DNA of 64,000 nt from Bradyrhizobium sp. Tv2a-2 (lineage in GTDB: Bacteria; Pseudomonadota; Alphaproteobacteria; Rhizobiales; Xanthobacteraceae). This document shows positions 56,928 to 64,000 of the stretch, piece after piece. The stretch covers positions 310,001 to 374,000 of the forward strand of contig NZ_AXAI01000005.1 of assembly GCF_000472425.1 (NCBI RefSeq), given 5' to 3'. Position 1 is the stretch's first letter; the number at the start of each line of letters is the position of its first letter. A program made the translations under genes and the position numbers. A model generated the notes under the pieces. It was not told the origin of the DNA and did no database searches. It saw only the letters and a list, made by a program, of their open reading frames with translations.

Positions 56928-57040
56928 CCGTCATCCTGATGTGCGCGCGAAGCGAACCTCGAAGGATACACGGCCCCGTTGCGAGAGCTCGCCGCCGCCC
57001 TTCGAGACGACCCCGATTCGCGGCCGCCTCAGGGCGACGG
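56928..57040. repeat. CGTCATCCTGA-type intergenic repeat, degraded
   Basis: 113-bp element running from CCGTCATCCTGATGTGCGCG through CCTCGAAGGATACACGGCCC and CCCTTCGAGACG to CCTCAGGGCGACGG. The two ends are imperfect inverted copies. It resembles, from memory, a common Bradyrhizobium intergenic repeat whose ends are CCGTCATCCTGAGG and CCTCAGGATGACGG. It lies between the convergent HWE-kinase and monooxygenase genes. Confidence 0.6.
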
Positions 57041-57114
57041 CGATAGTGTGTCTCGCCACGTCGTCCCGGCGCCGGGGCGACGGCGGAGTTTGTGGCAAGC
57101 ACAGACGTCAACAA

Positions 57115-58617
57115 TCAGCTGTACACGAATGCCTTGTCATCCAGATCCGTTGCCGGGATCGCGTCCTTCTCGGTCCAGTAGTCTTGGCTGTGCTGCCATT
57201 CCGGCTTGTCGCCGCGCTTGGGCAGAAGATGCATGTTGCGCATGACATAGCCGGGATTGAAATTCTGCGGATCAATCCAGGTGAGCAGCGGCATGTTGTG
57301 GTCCTCGGGCCGCAGCGCCACCCTGACCTTGCTCGCGCCCTTATCCTTCATGTGCCCAAGCAGGCGACAGACGAAGTCCGCGACCAGGTCTGTGCGCAGC
57401 GTCCAGCTCGCGCGGAAATAACCGAACACCCAGGCCATGTTCGGAACGCCCGTAAACATCATGCCGCGATAGGTGACGGTCTTGGAAAAATCCAGCCGCT
57501 CGCCGTCAATGACGAAATCGATGTCGCCGAGCACATTGAGATTGAAACCGGTCGCGGTGACAATGATGTCGGCCGCAAGCGTCTTACCTGATTTCAGCAG
57601 AATGCCGTCCTTGGTGAAACGCTCGATCTCGTCCGTGACGACGGATGCCTTGCCGCTCTTGATGCTCTGGAACAGGTCCGCGTCAGGCACGAAAGCAATG
57701 CGCTGCCGCCATGGCCGGTAACTCGGCGTGAAATGAGTGCCGACGTCATAGTCCGGACCGACCACCGCACTGATGGCGCCGATCAGCTCCTTCTTCACTT
57801 TTTCCGGCTCCTCGAGGCAGCGCTTGGTAAAGGCATCCTGCTCGAACAGGATCTTGCGGCGCACGATCTCATGGATCCACTCTTCCTTGACCTGGAGCTT
57901 CCGCAATTCTTCGGCAAGTTCGATGGCATTGCGTCCGGTCCTGAAATAGGTCGGCGAGCGCTGCAGCATGGTGACGCCGGCGCATTTGTCGGCGATGTTC
58001 GGAATGAGCGTCGCGGCCGTCGCGCCAGAGCCGATCACCACGACCTTTTTGTCAGCGAGTTCGATGTCGTCAGGCCACAGCTGCGGATGCACGATGCGAC
58101 CGGCGAAATCCTTCATTCCGGGCCATTCCGGCGTGTAGCCTTCGGTGTGCCGATAGTAGCCCTGACACATCCAAAGGAAATTCGCGGTGAAGGTCACGCG
58201 CTCGCCGCTGTCGATCTTCTCCGCATCGATGGTCCACAGGCTGGTCTTGCTCGACCAATCCGCCGACAGGATGCGGTGCTTGTAGCGGATGTGCCGGGCG
58301 AGATCACTGTCCTCGATCACTTCGCCCATGTAGGACAGTATTTCCGCGGCAGTCGCGATCGGCGGACCGACCCAGGGCTTGAAGCTGTAGCCGAAAGTAT
58401 GGAGATCGGAGTCGGAGCGGATGCCGGGATATTTATGCGTGAGCCAGGTGCCGCCGAAGCTTTCCTGCGTCTCCAGGATCACGAAGCTCGTGCCGGGAAG
58501 CTGCTTCGTCAGATGATAGGCGCTGCCGATGCCGGAGATGCCGGCACCGACGATCAGGACGTCGAAATGTTCTGATGCGGTGGAAGCGGAAATCGAGCGG
58601 GCGGTTTCGACATTCAT
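57115..58617 (-). CDS. flavin-containing monooxygenase, Baeyer-Villiger type
   Basis: 500-residue FAD/NADPH enzyme. FAD motif GAGISGIGSAYHL (residues about 24-36), the type I Baeyer-Villiger fingerprint FAGRIVHPQLWP (exactly FxGxxxHxxxWP), and NADPH motif GSGATAATL are all present. FGGTWLTHKYPGIRSDSDLH matches the family's substrate-adjacent loop. Start MNVETARS at 58617 is preferred; the longer frame's ATG abuts GGAGG with no spacing. It would insert oxygen next to a carbonyl to give an ester or lactone. It is a lone gene; substrate is unknown. Confidence 0.9.
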   Translation of the reverse strand: MNVETARSISASTASEHFDVLIVGAGISGIGSAYHLTKQLPGTSFVILETQESFGGTWLTHKYPGIRSDSDLHTFGYSFKPWVGPPIATAAEILSYMGEVIEDSDLARHIRYKHRILSADWSSKTSLWTIDAEKIDSGERVTFTANFLWMCQGYYRHTEGYTPEWPGMKDFAGRIVHPQLWPDDIELADKKVVVIGSGATAATLIPNIADKCAGVTMLQRSPTYFRTGRNAIELAEELRKLQVKEEWIHEIVRRKILFEQDAFTKRCLEEPEKVKKELIGAISAVVGPDYDVGTHFTPSYRPWRQRIAFVPDADLFQSIKSGKASVVTDEIERFTKDGILLKSGKTLAADIIVTATGFNLNVLGDIDFVIDGERLDFSKTVTYRGMMFTGVPNMAWVFGYFRASWTLRTDLVADFVCRLLGHMKDKGASKVRVALRPEDHNMPLLTWIDPQNFNPGYVMRNMHLLPKRGDKPEWQHSQDYWTEKDAIPATDLDDKAFVYS

Positions 58618-58734
58618 TGTTGCTTCTGGTCCTTGTCCAATCCTTGAGATCGGCCTCTTAGAGGGCCTCATCCTCCGCTATGGTCGGCCAGCGACCACGC
58701 TTTGACAAATGACATAGATCAACCGCTCACGGAA

Positions 58735-59505
58735 TCACAGCGCAAAACCCCATTGCCGTGCGGTTTGCAGGATCCAGTCGCGATAGAGGGTCAGTGGCGT
58801 GACGCCGGTCAGGCCGCCGCAACCGCCGCTGCCGTTCGGCCCGGTGGACCAGCTGATCACCCCGACGATCGCAGGCCCACCCTGCTGATCCTCGAACACT
58901 GGCCCGCCTGAATCGCCGGTGCAGGCGCCAAGCCCCTCGCGCGTGCCGTTCGTTGCGGGATCGACCAGGCGAATCTGCAAGCTACCTGGATTTCCCGTCG
59001 CGACCAGGCGTGCTGCGCGGATGATTCCGCCGCTCTTGCCGTCGCCGCGCACGGTGACGCCGATACCGGCAATGGTGAATTTTGCGCCCGGCGAAATGGG
59101 CTGTAACGGCGCGCCAAGCTGCGCCGGGATTTTTCCCTTCGCCGGGATTTCGAGTTGCAGCAGCGCCACATCGGCGGTAGCGCGATGCGCCAGCATTGCC
59201 TGCATCTGGAACCCGGGATCGATAGCGACGCGCTTGACGTCCTTCAGCTCGGGCGTCCGCGCGGCATCGTATTCGACGATCTTGTACTCGGCGCCCGGCT
59301 GCACGCAATGCGCGACGGTCAATACCAGCGCCGGCGCGATCAGGCTGCCGGTACAGAAATTACCGCGCGAGCCGACTATGGTGACCACGGCACGCGCGAG
59401 TCCATCATTTGATGGCGTAGCACCGCCGACGATGGCATAACAGGGCGAGGCCAGCAGCGCCGCGCTCGCGATCATGGCAGGAAAAGCGCGCATGACGCAT
59501 GCCAT
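58735..59505 (-). CDS. secreted chymotrypsin-fold (S1) serine protease
   Basis: 256-residue protease with a Sec signal ending near ASPCYA and a mature part opening IVGGATPSND. Catalytic triad: His in LTVAHC, Asp in ATADVALLQL, Ser in TGDSGGPVF. Six residues before the catalytic Ser is Gly (LGACTGDSGG), so the Asp189 of trypsin is missing and Arg/Lys specificity is unlikely. The signal peptide appears to end right at IVGG, so no separate propeptide is needed. Start is uncertain (59505 or 59493; neither has a good ribosome site). It is divergent from the HAD gene. Confidence 0.87.
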   Translation of the reverse strand: MACVMRAFPAMIASAALLASPCYAIVGGATPSNDGLARAVVTIVGSRGNFCTGSLIAPALVLTVAHCVQPGAEYKIVEYDAARTPELKDVKRVAIDPGFQMQAMLAHRATADVALLQLEIPAKGKIPAQLGAPLQPISPGAKFTIAGIGVTVRGDGKSGGIIRAARLVATGNPGSLQIRLVDPATNGTREGLGACTGDSGGPVFEDQQGGPAIVGVISWSTGPNGSGGCGGLTGVTPLTLYRDWILQTARQWGFAL

Positions 59506-59612
59506 AGCTGGTCGCGGGCGATACGCCAAGGCGGGACGAACCGCTTCTGCGCACGTATGTTGGCCCGTTTGAAACAGCGTTTGAAGTCGCAGGCGATTTG
59601 CAAGGGGATTGA

Positions 59613-60245
59613 ATGGTCGAGGCGGTGATCTTTGATTTCGGCGGGGTGCTGACCACCTCACCTTTCGAGGCATTTGCGCGGTTCGAGCGCGAGCGGGGCC
59701 TGCCGGCGAACATCATCCGCCGCACCAATGCCGCCAATCACTTGGAAAACGCCTGGGCGAAATTCGAGCGCGCCGAAGTCGATATTGAGGCGTTCGACCG
59801 ATTATTCGCCGATGAGTCCCGGGCACTCGGTGCCGAGGTCCGCGGCAAGGATGTGCTGCCGCTGCTCGCCGGCGATCTGCGGCCGGAGATGGTTGCGGCA
59901 TTGAAGCGCATCGGCGACAATTTCAAGACTGGCTGCATCACCAATAACCTGCCAGCCAATGCCATCGGCAGCGCCGCCGGCCGGACGCTCTATATTGCCG
60001 AAGTGATGGCGCTGTTCGACCATGTAATCGAATCCGCCAAGATCGGCCTGCGCAAGCCGGATCCGCGCATCTACCATATGATGGTGGAGACGCTGCAGGC
60101 CGATCCGAAGAACTGCGTCTATCTTGACGATCTCGGCATCAACCTGAAGCCGGCGCGCGCCATGGGCATGACCACGATCAAGGTGGCAAGCGGCCCGCAA
60201 GCGATTGCGGAGCTCGAGGCGGCGACAGGGTTGAAGCTGGATTGA
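59613..60245 (+). CDS. HAD-IA family hydrolase (epoxide-hydrolase-N / ACAD10-like phosphatase)
   Basis: 210-residue HAD hydrolase. Motif I FDFGGVLTTS (nucleophile Asp8; the second Asp of the usual DxD is Gly, as in the soluble-epoxide-hydrolase N-domain branch), motif II CITNN, motif III Lys in KIGLRKPDPRIY, motif IV VYLDDLGINLKPA. A C1-type helical cap lies at about residues 15-85. Cytosolic phosphatase of a small organophosphate, substrate unknown. It is divergent from the protease gene and convergent with mtnA. Confidence 0.88.
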   Translation: MVEAVIFDFGGVLTTSPFEAFARFERERGLPANIIRRTNAANHLENAWAKFERAEVDIEAFDRLFADESRALGAEVRGKDVLPLLAGDLRPEMVAALKRIGDNFKTGCITNNLPANAIGSAAGRTLYIAEVMALFDHVIESAKIGLRKPDPRIYHMMVETLQADPKNCVYLDDLGINLKPARAMGMTTIKVASGPQAIAELEAATGLKLD

Positions 60246-60253
60246 GATCGGCC

Positions 60254-60337
60254 GTCATTGCCAGCGAAGTGAATCAATCCAGAATCTCTCCGCAAGAGCA
60301 GGCTGGATTGCTTCGTCGCTTCGCTCCTCGCAATGAC
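60254..60337. repeat. GTCATTGC-type palindromic intergenic repeat
   Basis: 84-bp element, GTCATTGCCAGCGAAGTGAA to GCTTCGCTCCTCGCAATGAC. Inner inverted segments include ATCCAGAAT and GCTGGATTGCTTCG. It fills the gap between the convergent HAD and mtnA genes. From memory this is one of the commonest palindromic repeats of the genus. Confidence 0.8.
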
Positions 60338-60349
60338 GGAGGCAGCGCC

Positions 60350-61456
60350 CTACTCCGCCGCGCTCGCGAGCCGCTCTGGAAATGCCGCGGCCAGCGCGGC
60401 TCGCTCTGCCTTCAGCACGCCGCGCTCGGTAATAAGTCCCGTGACCAGACGCGCCGGCGTCACGTCGAAGGCGTAGTTCGCGACTGGCGAGCCGTCAGGC
60501 ACGATGCGCACCGTCTCGATCCGCCCGTCCGCGGTACGGCCGGTCATGGTCGCGACCTCCTCGGCCCCACGCTGCTCGATCGGCACCTGCTTGCCGTCGC
60601 CGATATTGAAATCGATGGTCGGCGACGGGAGCGCGACATAGAACGGCACGCCATTGTCGAAAGCCGCAAGTGCCTTCAAATAGGTGCCGATCTTGTTGCA
60701 GACATCGCCATTGGCGGCAACGCGGTCGGTGCCGACAACGGCGAGATCGACCATGCCATGCTGCATCAAATGCCCGCCGGTGTTGTCGGCAATCACGGTA
60801 TGCGGAACGCCATGATGGCCGAGCTCCCAGGCGGTGAGTGAAGCACCCTGGTTGCGCGGGCGCGTCTCGTCGACCCAGACATGGATCTTGTGCCCGCGGT
60901 CATGCGCCAGATAGATCGGCGCGGTCGCCGTGCCCCAATCGACGGTGGCGAGCCAGCCCGCGTTGCAGTGGGTGAGCACATTGACTGTCTCGCCCGGCTT
61001 CTTGCGCGCGGCGATCGCCTCGATCAGCGCAAGCCCGTTCTGTGCGATGCCCTGGTTGATCGTGACGTCCTCCTCCACGATCTCGTCGGCGCGGGCATAG
61101 GCCGCATCCGCGCGTGTTGATGAATTGAGCGGCCGCAGCACCCCGCGCATTCCATCGAGCGCCCATTTCAGATTGATCGCGGTCGGTCGCGTGGCGATGA
61201 GCGTCTTGTAGGCGCGATCGAGCCCTGCATCGGAGGCATCCTCGCGCATGGCGAGCGCCATGCCGAAGGCGGCAGTGGCGCCGATCAGCGGCGCGCCACG
61301 TACCAGCATCGAGCTGATCGCGTCCGCAGCCTCCGTGCAATTGGTCAACCTCGCCACCACGAACTCATGCGGCAGCCGCCGCTGATCGATGGCGCCGACC
61401 GACCAGCCGTCCTCTTCGAGCCAGATGCTGCGATAATGCCTGCCGTCGACCTTCAT
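60350..61456 (-). CDS. mtnA: S-methyl-5-thioribose-1-phosphate isomerase
   Basis: 368-residue isomerase converting 5-methylthioribose-1-phosphate to 5-methylthioribulose-1-phosphate in methionine salvage. The family signatures [16 protein letters not shown] (residues 53-68), [15 protein letters not shown] with catalytic Cys164, and [17 protein letters not shown] with catalytic Asp244 are intact. Its ATG overlaps the mtnP stop by 4 bp (61453-61456), so the two enzymes of consecutive steps are coupled. The later salvage genes (mtnB, mtnC, mtnD) are not in the window, so the pathway may continue elsewhere or by a mtnK-independent shunt. Confidence 0.95.
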   Translation of the reverse strand: MKVDGRHYRSIWLEEDGWSVGAIDQRRLPHEFVVARLTNCTEAADAISSMLVRGAPLIGATAAFGMALAMREDASDAGLDRAYKTLIATRPTAINLKWALDGMRGVLRPLNSSTRADAAYARADEIVEEDVTINQGIAQNGLALIEAIAARKKPGETVNVLTHCNAGWLATVDWGTATAPIYLAHDRGHKIHVWVDETRPRNQGASLTAWELGHHGVPHTVIADNTGGHLMQHGMVDLAVVGTDRVAANGDVCNKIGTYLKALAAFDNGVPFYVALPSPTIDFNIGDGKQVPIEQRGAEEVATMTGRTADGRIETVRIVPDGSPVANYAFDVTPARLVTGLITERGVLKAERAALAAAFPERLASAAE

Positions 61457-62355
61457 GGTACGCCTATCTCCGTGGCGGGCTTTACGCCCAGCACCCGTCC
61501 AGCAACTGCGTCGAGCTTCTTCAACAACTCCGGATCACGCGCCTCGGGCGCAGTGATCAACGCAGTATCGAGCGCGCGGTCGGAGCCGATCGGGCACGGC
61601 TCGTGCTCCCCTGGGAAATCCCGCGCAAGCCGTGCCACCAGCGCCTTGGCCTTGTCGGCGTTCGAGCTCAAGACGCGGATGATGTCCTGCACAGTGACGG
61701 CATCGTGGTCCGGATGCCAGCAATCGAAATCCGTCACCATCGCCACCGTAGCGTAGCAGATCTCGGCCTCGCGGGCGAGCTTGGCCTCGGGCATGTTGGT
61801 CATACCGATCACGGAATAGCCGAGATTCTTGTAGGTCATGCTCTCGGCATAGCTCGAGAATTGCGGGCCCTCCATGCAGACATAGGTGCCGTCTCGCGCG
61901 ATTTTGATTCCTTCCGCCTCGGCGGCGGCGGCAAGATGGATGCGCAGCCGCGGCGATACCGGATGCGCCATCGAGACATGCGCCACGCAGCCCCGGCCGA
62001 AGAACGAGCTCTCACGCTTATGCGTGCGGTCAACGAACTGGTCGACCAGCACAAATGTGCCCGGCGGCAATTCCTGTTTGAACGAGCCGCAGGCCGACAG
62101 CGAGATCAGGTCGGTCACGCCCGCGCGCTTCAGCACGTCAATATTGGCGCGATAATTAATGTCGGACGGCGACAGCCGGTGGCCCTTGTCATGCCTGGGC
62201 AGGAACACGATCGGCCGCCCCGCAATGCTGCCGCGCCGCACGGAAGACGAGGGCTCGCCCCACGGGCTCTTGATTGCCTCGTCACGCGCGTTCTCCAGGC
62301 CCGGCAGATCGTAGATGCCGGAACCGCCGATGATGCCAAGGACTGCTTTTGTCAT
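61453..62355 (-). CDS. mtnP: S-methyl-5'-thioadenosine phosphorylase
   Basis: 300-residue purine nucleoside phosphorylase-type enzyme splitting methylthioadenosine into adenine and 5-methylthioribose-1-phosphate. Key segments: [15 protein letters not shown] (phosphate-binding Ser/Gly loop), [33 protein letters not shown], and the purine/ribose site [15 protein letters not shown] with [20 protein letters not shown]. It supplies the substrate of MtnA, encoded directly downstream with a 4-bp overlap. Confidence 0.95.
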   Translation of the reverse strand: MTKAVLGIIGGSGIYDLPGLENARDEAIKSPWGEPSSSVRRGSIAGRPIVFLPRHDKGHRLSPSDINYRANIDVLKRAGVTDLISLSACGSFKQELPPGTFVLVDQFVDRTHKRESSFFGRGCVAHVSMAHPVSPRLRIHLAAAAEAEGIKIARDGTYVCMEGPQFSSYAESMTYKNLGYSVIGMTNMPEAKLAREAEICYATVAMVTDFDCWHPDHDAVTVQDIIRVLSSNADKAKALVARLARDFPGEHEPCPIGSDRALDTALITAPEARDPELLKKLDAVAGRVLGVKPATEIGVP

Positions 62356-62423
62356 GATCTCCCCGCGAACTGTCGGCGACAGTGTAGCGGGTTTTTGCGA
62401 CGCCAGCGATATTGTTGGGTTCC

Positions 62424-62509
62424 GTCATTTCAGGGCAGGCGAAGCCCGGAATCTCGCGCCACAATCTCTGGATTCCAGGCTCGCGTCTGCGCGCGCCCCC
62501 CGGAATGGC
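62424..62509. repeat. GGAATGAC-type palindromic intergenic repeat, copy 5 (inverted)
   Basis: 86-bp element in the opposite orientation to copies 2 and 3: its complement contains CCAGAGATTGTGGCGCGAG, matching the core of copy 2 closely. Ends GTCATTTCAGGG and CCCCCCGGAATGGC are slightly degraded. It lies between the mtnP and carrier-protein genes. Confidence 0.75.
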
Positions 62510-62516
62510 AGCGCTG

Positions 62517-62786
62517 TCAAGCCGCCGTCGGCTGCAGCTGCGCCATGACCATCCGCCGCAACGTCTCGACCGACTGAAAATTCTCGGGCGTAATCTCGTT
62601 TTGCGGAATCGTGAAATCGAATTCGGCTTCGACTGACAGCATCAGACTGACCATGTCCATCGAGGTCAGCCCGGCATCAACCAGCTTTGCATCGGGACCG
62701 AGCTCAGTGGACAACGCGTTCTGCGCAAGGATCGCTTGCACCAGAGCCGTGACTCGGCTGTGCACATCGACTTCGAAGCTTTGCAT
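62517..62786 (-). CDS. acyl (or aminoacyl) carrier protein
   Basis: 89-residue acidic helical carrier protein. The phosphopantetheine site is Ser42 in LVDAGLTSMDMVSLML, where the common GLDSL reads GLTSM. EAEFDFTIPQNEITPENFQS is the usual helix III region. The start at 62786 (MQSFEVDV) is chosen because GGAAGG lies 7 nt upstream. It is divergent, across 337 bp, from an acyl-CoA/ACP dehydrogenase gene. This pair recalls the loci that carry amino acid:[carrier protein] ligases in Bradyrhizobium, but no ligase lies inside the window. Confidence 0.85.
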   Translation of the reverse strand: MQSFEVDVHSRVTALVQAILAQNALSTELGPDAKLVDAGLTSMDMVSLMLSVEAEFDFTIPQNEITPENFQSVETLRRMVMAQLQPTAA

Positions 62787-63123
62787 TCCCGACCTTCCAG
62801 GCTTTTCCAAATCAAAATCAATTGACATGACGGCCACTGTCCACGCCGCGAGCATAGCGGCAAATCCTGAAAAATATTGACGCTGCTTGTCCTCAAAGGC
62901 CGCGTTTGTCGTTAAGGCTAACGCGCCTTCACCTTTTTCATCGTTTCGAGATACCTGCAGTTAACTCTCCATGGCGATGTGAGGCGGCATTCCCTGAATT
63001 TCATCGACGAATTTAAGTTAAATCCATACCCTTTTGGTTCAATCACGCCATCAAGAAAGTCGATATCCGCGTCGGGCGATATCCTGACCGCGGATTTCAA
63101 ACCAGTAGCAACGGAGGTCGAGC
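62787..63123. other. divergent intergenic region between carrier protein and dehydrogenase genes
   Basis: 337 bp with an AT-rich stretch around 62980-63050, suited to one or both divergent promoters. No small gene or clear structure seen. Confidence 0.5.
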
Positions 63124-64000
63124 ATGAATGTCCAGGATGCCAGGTTCGAGCAACAACCTGCAGCCGACAAGGACCTCGATCGCTTGCCGATGGATGGGGG
63201 GTCGCTGTTTCTGCAACGCACGGCGGCCGTCGCCAGCGCAGCTGCGGCAGAGGCAGAGGACGTCGATCGCGAGGCTCGCTTTCCCAAGGCCGCCATTGAC
63301 GCAGCGCGCGAGCAAAAGCTGCTCGGCATGCTGATCCCCGTTGCCTTCGGCGGCTTCGGCGCTTCGATCCCTGACGTCACCGAGGTCTGCTACACGCTGG
63401 GCCGCGCCTGCGCCTCCAGCGCCATGATCTTCGCCATGCACCAGACCAAGGTCGCCTGCCTGGTCCGTCATGGCACCGGCAGCGATTATCATGAGGCGTT
63501 GATGCGGCGCGTGGCGGCGGAGCAAATGCTGCTCGCATCATCGACCACCGAGGGACAGAACGGCGGCAATATCCGCTCCAGCGCAGCGGCCGTCGCGCAC
63601 AGCGATGCCGAGATTTCCCTGGTGCGCAACGCCACCGTGATTTCCTACGGCGCCGAGGCCGATGGCATCGTCAGCATCGCCCGCCGCGCCGACGATGCGG
63701 CCGCCTCCGACCAGGTGCTCCTGGCCGTCACCAAGGACAACTACACGCTTCAGCGAATCCAGGGCTGGGAGACGCTCGGCATGCGCGGCACCTGCAGCGC
63801 GGGCTTCGAGCTGAAGATCAACGGCCCCGCCGCGATGATCTTCCCTGAGAGCTATGACAAAATTCACGCCCAGACCATGACCCCGGTCGCCCATCTCTGC
63901 TGGTCGTCGGCCTGGGCCGGCATTGCCGCGGCCGCGGTCGAGCGCGCCCAGCGCTTCATCCGCAAGGCGGCGCGCGGCGCCGGTGGCCAGATGCCTCCTG
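63124..64000 (+). CDS. acyl-CoA/acyl-ACP dehydrogenase (3' end outside window)
   Basis: First 292 residues of an acyl-CoA dehydrogenase-fold flavoprotein, still open at the right edge. It begins MNVQDARFEQQPAADKDL. AREQKLLGMLIPVAFGGFGA and VCYTLGRACASSAMIFAMHQ are the N-terminal helical domain; LLASSTTEGQNGGNIRSS replaces the usual ACSEPGAGSD loop; TLQRIQGWETLGMRGTCSAG is the middle beta domain. ATG has GGAGG upstream. The nearby divergent carrier protein suggests that its substrate is held on a phosphopantetheine arm. The catalytic residue lies beyond the window. Confidence 0.85.
   Translation, partial: MNVQDARFEQQPAADKDLDRLPMDGGSLFLQRTAAVASAAAAEAEDVDREARFPKAAIDAAREQKLLGMLIPVAFGGFGASIPDVTEVCYTLGRACASSAMIFAMHQTKVACLVRHGTGSDYHEALMRRVAAEQMLLASSTTEGQNGGNIRSSAAAVAHSDAEISLVRNATVISYGAEADGIVSIARRADDAAASDQVLLAVTKDNYTLQRIQGWETLGMRGTCSAGFELKINGPAAMIFPESYDKIHAQTMTPVAHLCWSSAWAGIAAAAVERAQRFIRKAARGAGGQMPP

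Noticed and set aside
1..64000. tRNA, rRNA, CRISPR arrays, riboswitches, prophage or integrated-element genes
   Set aside because: Looked for by eye on both strands; no cloverleaf with conserved T-loop, no regular short direct repeats outside the HAMP gene, and no integrase or transposase were seen. A covariance-model search would be needed to exclude small RNAs.

Overview
The window looks like chromosomal DNA of an alphaproteobacterium in the Bradyrhizobium group (Nitrobacteraceae). The basis is high GC with strong third-position GC bias, many acyl-CoA and branched-chain-type ABC transport genes, HWE-family and poly-HAMP kinases, and several families of short palindromic intergenic repeats of a kind I associate with that group. 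No database was searched. I see no rRNA, tRNA, CRISPR array, integrase, transposase or phage gene. The two genes at the window edges (D-aminoacylase family on the left, acyl-CoA/ACP dehydrogenase on the right) are cut by the window.

Layout. 1-7.9 kb: end of an amidohydrolase, an MFS permease, an AttEFGH-like ABC system (ATPase, one large FtsX-type permease, Tat-exported lipocalin-like protein) and a MAPEG protein. 8-13.6 kb: an orphan Leu/Ile/Val-type binding protein and an RND efflux pair without an outer-membrane partner. 13.9-19.7 kb: AidB-like acyl-CoA dehydrogenase, acyl-CoA ligase, and a divergent YbfB-type MFS/LysR pair. 20.3-25.8 kb: a complete five-gene peptide/nickel-type ABC importer. 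25.8-35.3 kb: an orphan secretin N-domain protein and a minus-strand acyl-CoA block (biotin-dependent acyl-CoA carboxylase, BKACE-family enzyme, AraC regulator, GST, two LCAD-like dehydrogenases). 35.5-48.8 kb: acyl-CoA ligase plus binding protein, an Xre-like regulator, a broken VIT-domain gene, a DUF1614 protein, an NDP-forming acyl-CoA ligase with a complete Liv-type importer, and an orphan MCE protein. 49-56.9 kb: a 2094-residue soluble poly-HAMP hybrid kinase and a REC-PAS-HWE kinase. 57-64 kb: Baeyer-Villiger-type monooxygenase, secreted S1 protease, HAD phosphatase, methylthioadenosine salvage pair mtnP-mtnA, and a carrier protein divergent from an acyl-CoA/ACP dehydrogenase.

How the genes fit together. 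The 26.6-47.8 kb region reads as a catabolic island. Carboxylic acids would be imported by binding-protein-dependent transporters, activated by AMP- or NDP-forming ligases, desaturated by the paired dehydrogenases, carboxylated by the MCC/geranyl-CoA-carboxylase-like enzyme, and cleaved with acetyl-CoA by the BKACE enzyme. The substrate is unknown. The kinase pair at 49-57 kb probably forms one signalling unit. An EcfG-like sequence upstream hints at a general-stress-response link, but that evidence is weak. Short palindromic repeats sit in at least eight intergenic gaps, several of them between convergent genes where they may also act as terminators.
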